From assembly GCA_024279745.1 (NCBI GenBank), contig JAJRRE010000043.1:1-5666 (forward strand): a stretch of 5,666 nucleotides of DNA, in the 5' to 3' direction. A program made the position numbers and the translations under genes. Each line of letters starts with the position of its first letter. Positions within the stretch are counted from its first letter, which is position 1. Under the pieces are notes generated by a model. The model searched no databases. It saw nothing but the letters and a program-made list of their open reading frames with translations, and was not told the DNA's origin. Of the stretch, positions 5,265-5,666 are shown one piece after another. Source of the stretch: Alphaproteobacteria bacterium (GTDB taxonomy: Bacteria > Pseudomonadota > Alphaproteobacteria > Rhizobiales > Hyphomicrobiaceae).

Positions 5265-5298
5265 ACTCACGCAAAACTGGACTCACGCCAAATTTGGC
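5265..5298. repeat. Short direct repeat with a 12-bp palindrome between yggT and yggU
   Basis: ACTCACGCAAAACTGG (5265-5280) is followed immediately by the related ACTCACGCCAAATTTGG (5281-5297). The second half contains the perfect palindrome GCCAAATTTGGC (5287-5298). It lies within 45 bp upstream of the yggU start on the - strand, where a regulator could bind, but I recognise no known operator and it may be chance. Confidence 0.4.
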
Positions 5299-5374
5299 AA
5301 GTCTGGACAACCGAAGTCAGGCACAAAAAAGAAGGCAAACATGGCAAACTTGAGAATTGGTTTTGCGCTCTGGA

Positions 5375-5666
5375 TCACAAAAACAGTTTGGCAATATTGG
5401 GAATGATAACGGCGCGTATGAACATCAAGAATATGATCAAGATCAGGGGGGAAATATCAATCCCATTCATTTGCGGCAAAAACCTGCGAATCGGCCGTAG
5501 CATCGGCTCGGTTAGCGCATTGAATGTATCCCATAATGTGCGCACCATGGGATTATGTATATTGATAACGTTGAACGCCATCAGCCAGCTCAAGATAGCG
5601 CCGGCAATGATAATCCATATAATCAGCTCAATGACATATCTGTCGATGAAACCCAATAGTTCGAGC
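5375..5666 (-). CDS. yggT: YggT family integral membrane protein, N-terminus cut by the window edge
   Basis: The visible part has two hydrophobic segments, IELIIWIIIAGAILSWLMAF (about residues 9-28 counted from the TTG at 5656) and LILIIFLMFIRAVIIP (71-86). Between them lie VWD-like TLWDTFNALTEPMLRPIRRFLP (40-61) and GIDISPL (65-71), the hallmark blocks of YggT. The role of this inner-membrane family is poorly defined. The only in-frame start codon in the window is TTG 5656, which has no ribosome binding site. The frame stays open to the edge, adding LEL before it, as expected for the family's usual N-terminus (LLGFID...), so the true start lies outside. It is encoded upstream of yggU on the same strand and is probably co-transcribed with it. 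Confidence 0.93.
   Translation of the reverse strand, partial: LELLGFIDRYVIELIIWIIIAGAILSWLMAFNVINIHNPMVRTLWDTFNALTEPMLRPIRRFLPQMNGIDISPLILIIFLMFIRAVIIPNIAKLFL

Noticed and set aside
4898..5353. A 151-codon + strand open frame opposite yggU
   Set aside because: It is antisense to a clear DUF167 gene, and its translation shows no family features.

Overview
The window looks like chromosomal DNA of a moderately GC-rich alphaproteobacterium. The best evidence is the glutathione synthetase and ComM/YifB proteins, both of the alphaproteobacterial type, and an exact GTTC-N7-GTTC motif (the alphaproteobacterial LexA/SOS box) in front of comM. I cannot place it to order or genus.

Layout, left to right. 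At 1-57 lies a degenerate tandem repeat of a 17-bp unit, possibly the tail of a longer array cut by the window edge. On the + strand follow a membrane-anchored DUF4105 (Lnb N-terminal-like) protein (115-1008) with a run of ten G's near its 3' end, glutathione synthetase gshB (1123-2073), and a small cysteine-cluster (YkgJ/CxxCxxCC-type) protein (2118-2462). Next is about 660 bp without a credible gene (2463-3121). It holds two 93 %-identical 137-bp copies of a hairpin-rich repeat, a partial third copy, a (TC)11 microsatellite, and an outer pair of 15/16-matching inverted ends, so it resembles a non-coding, MITE-like or palindromic repeat element. Directly after it come the SOS-type box, a TTGACA promoter, and comM (3179-4852). 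On the - strand, convergent to comM, are a DUF167/YggU protein (4885-5256) and a YggT membrane protein (5375-5666), whose N-terminus runs off the right edge.

How the genes fit together. gshB makes glutathione. The cysteine-cluster protein 44 bp downstream is probably co-transcribed with it, but no functional link is demonstrated. comM has its own promoter and probably belongs to DNA recombination, possibly under DNA-damage control. yggT and yggU form a commonly seen conserved pair. The most notable observations are the LexA-type box at comM, the compensatory G-C to A-T change that keeps a stem intact between the two repeat copies, the inverted ends around the repeat region, and the slippage-prone G10 tract. 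I found no defence system, CRISPR array, transposase, tRNA or rRNA.
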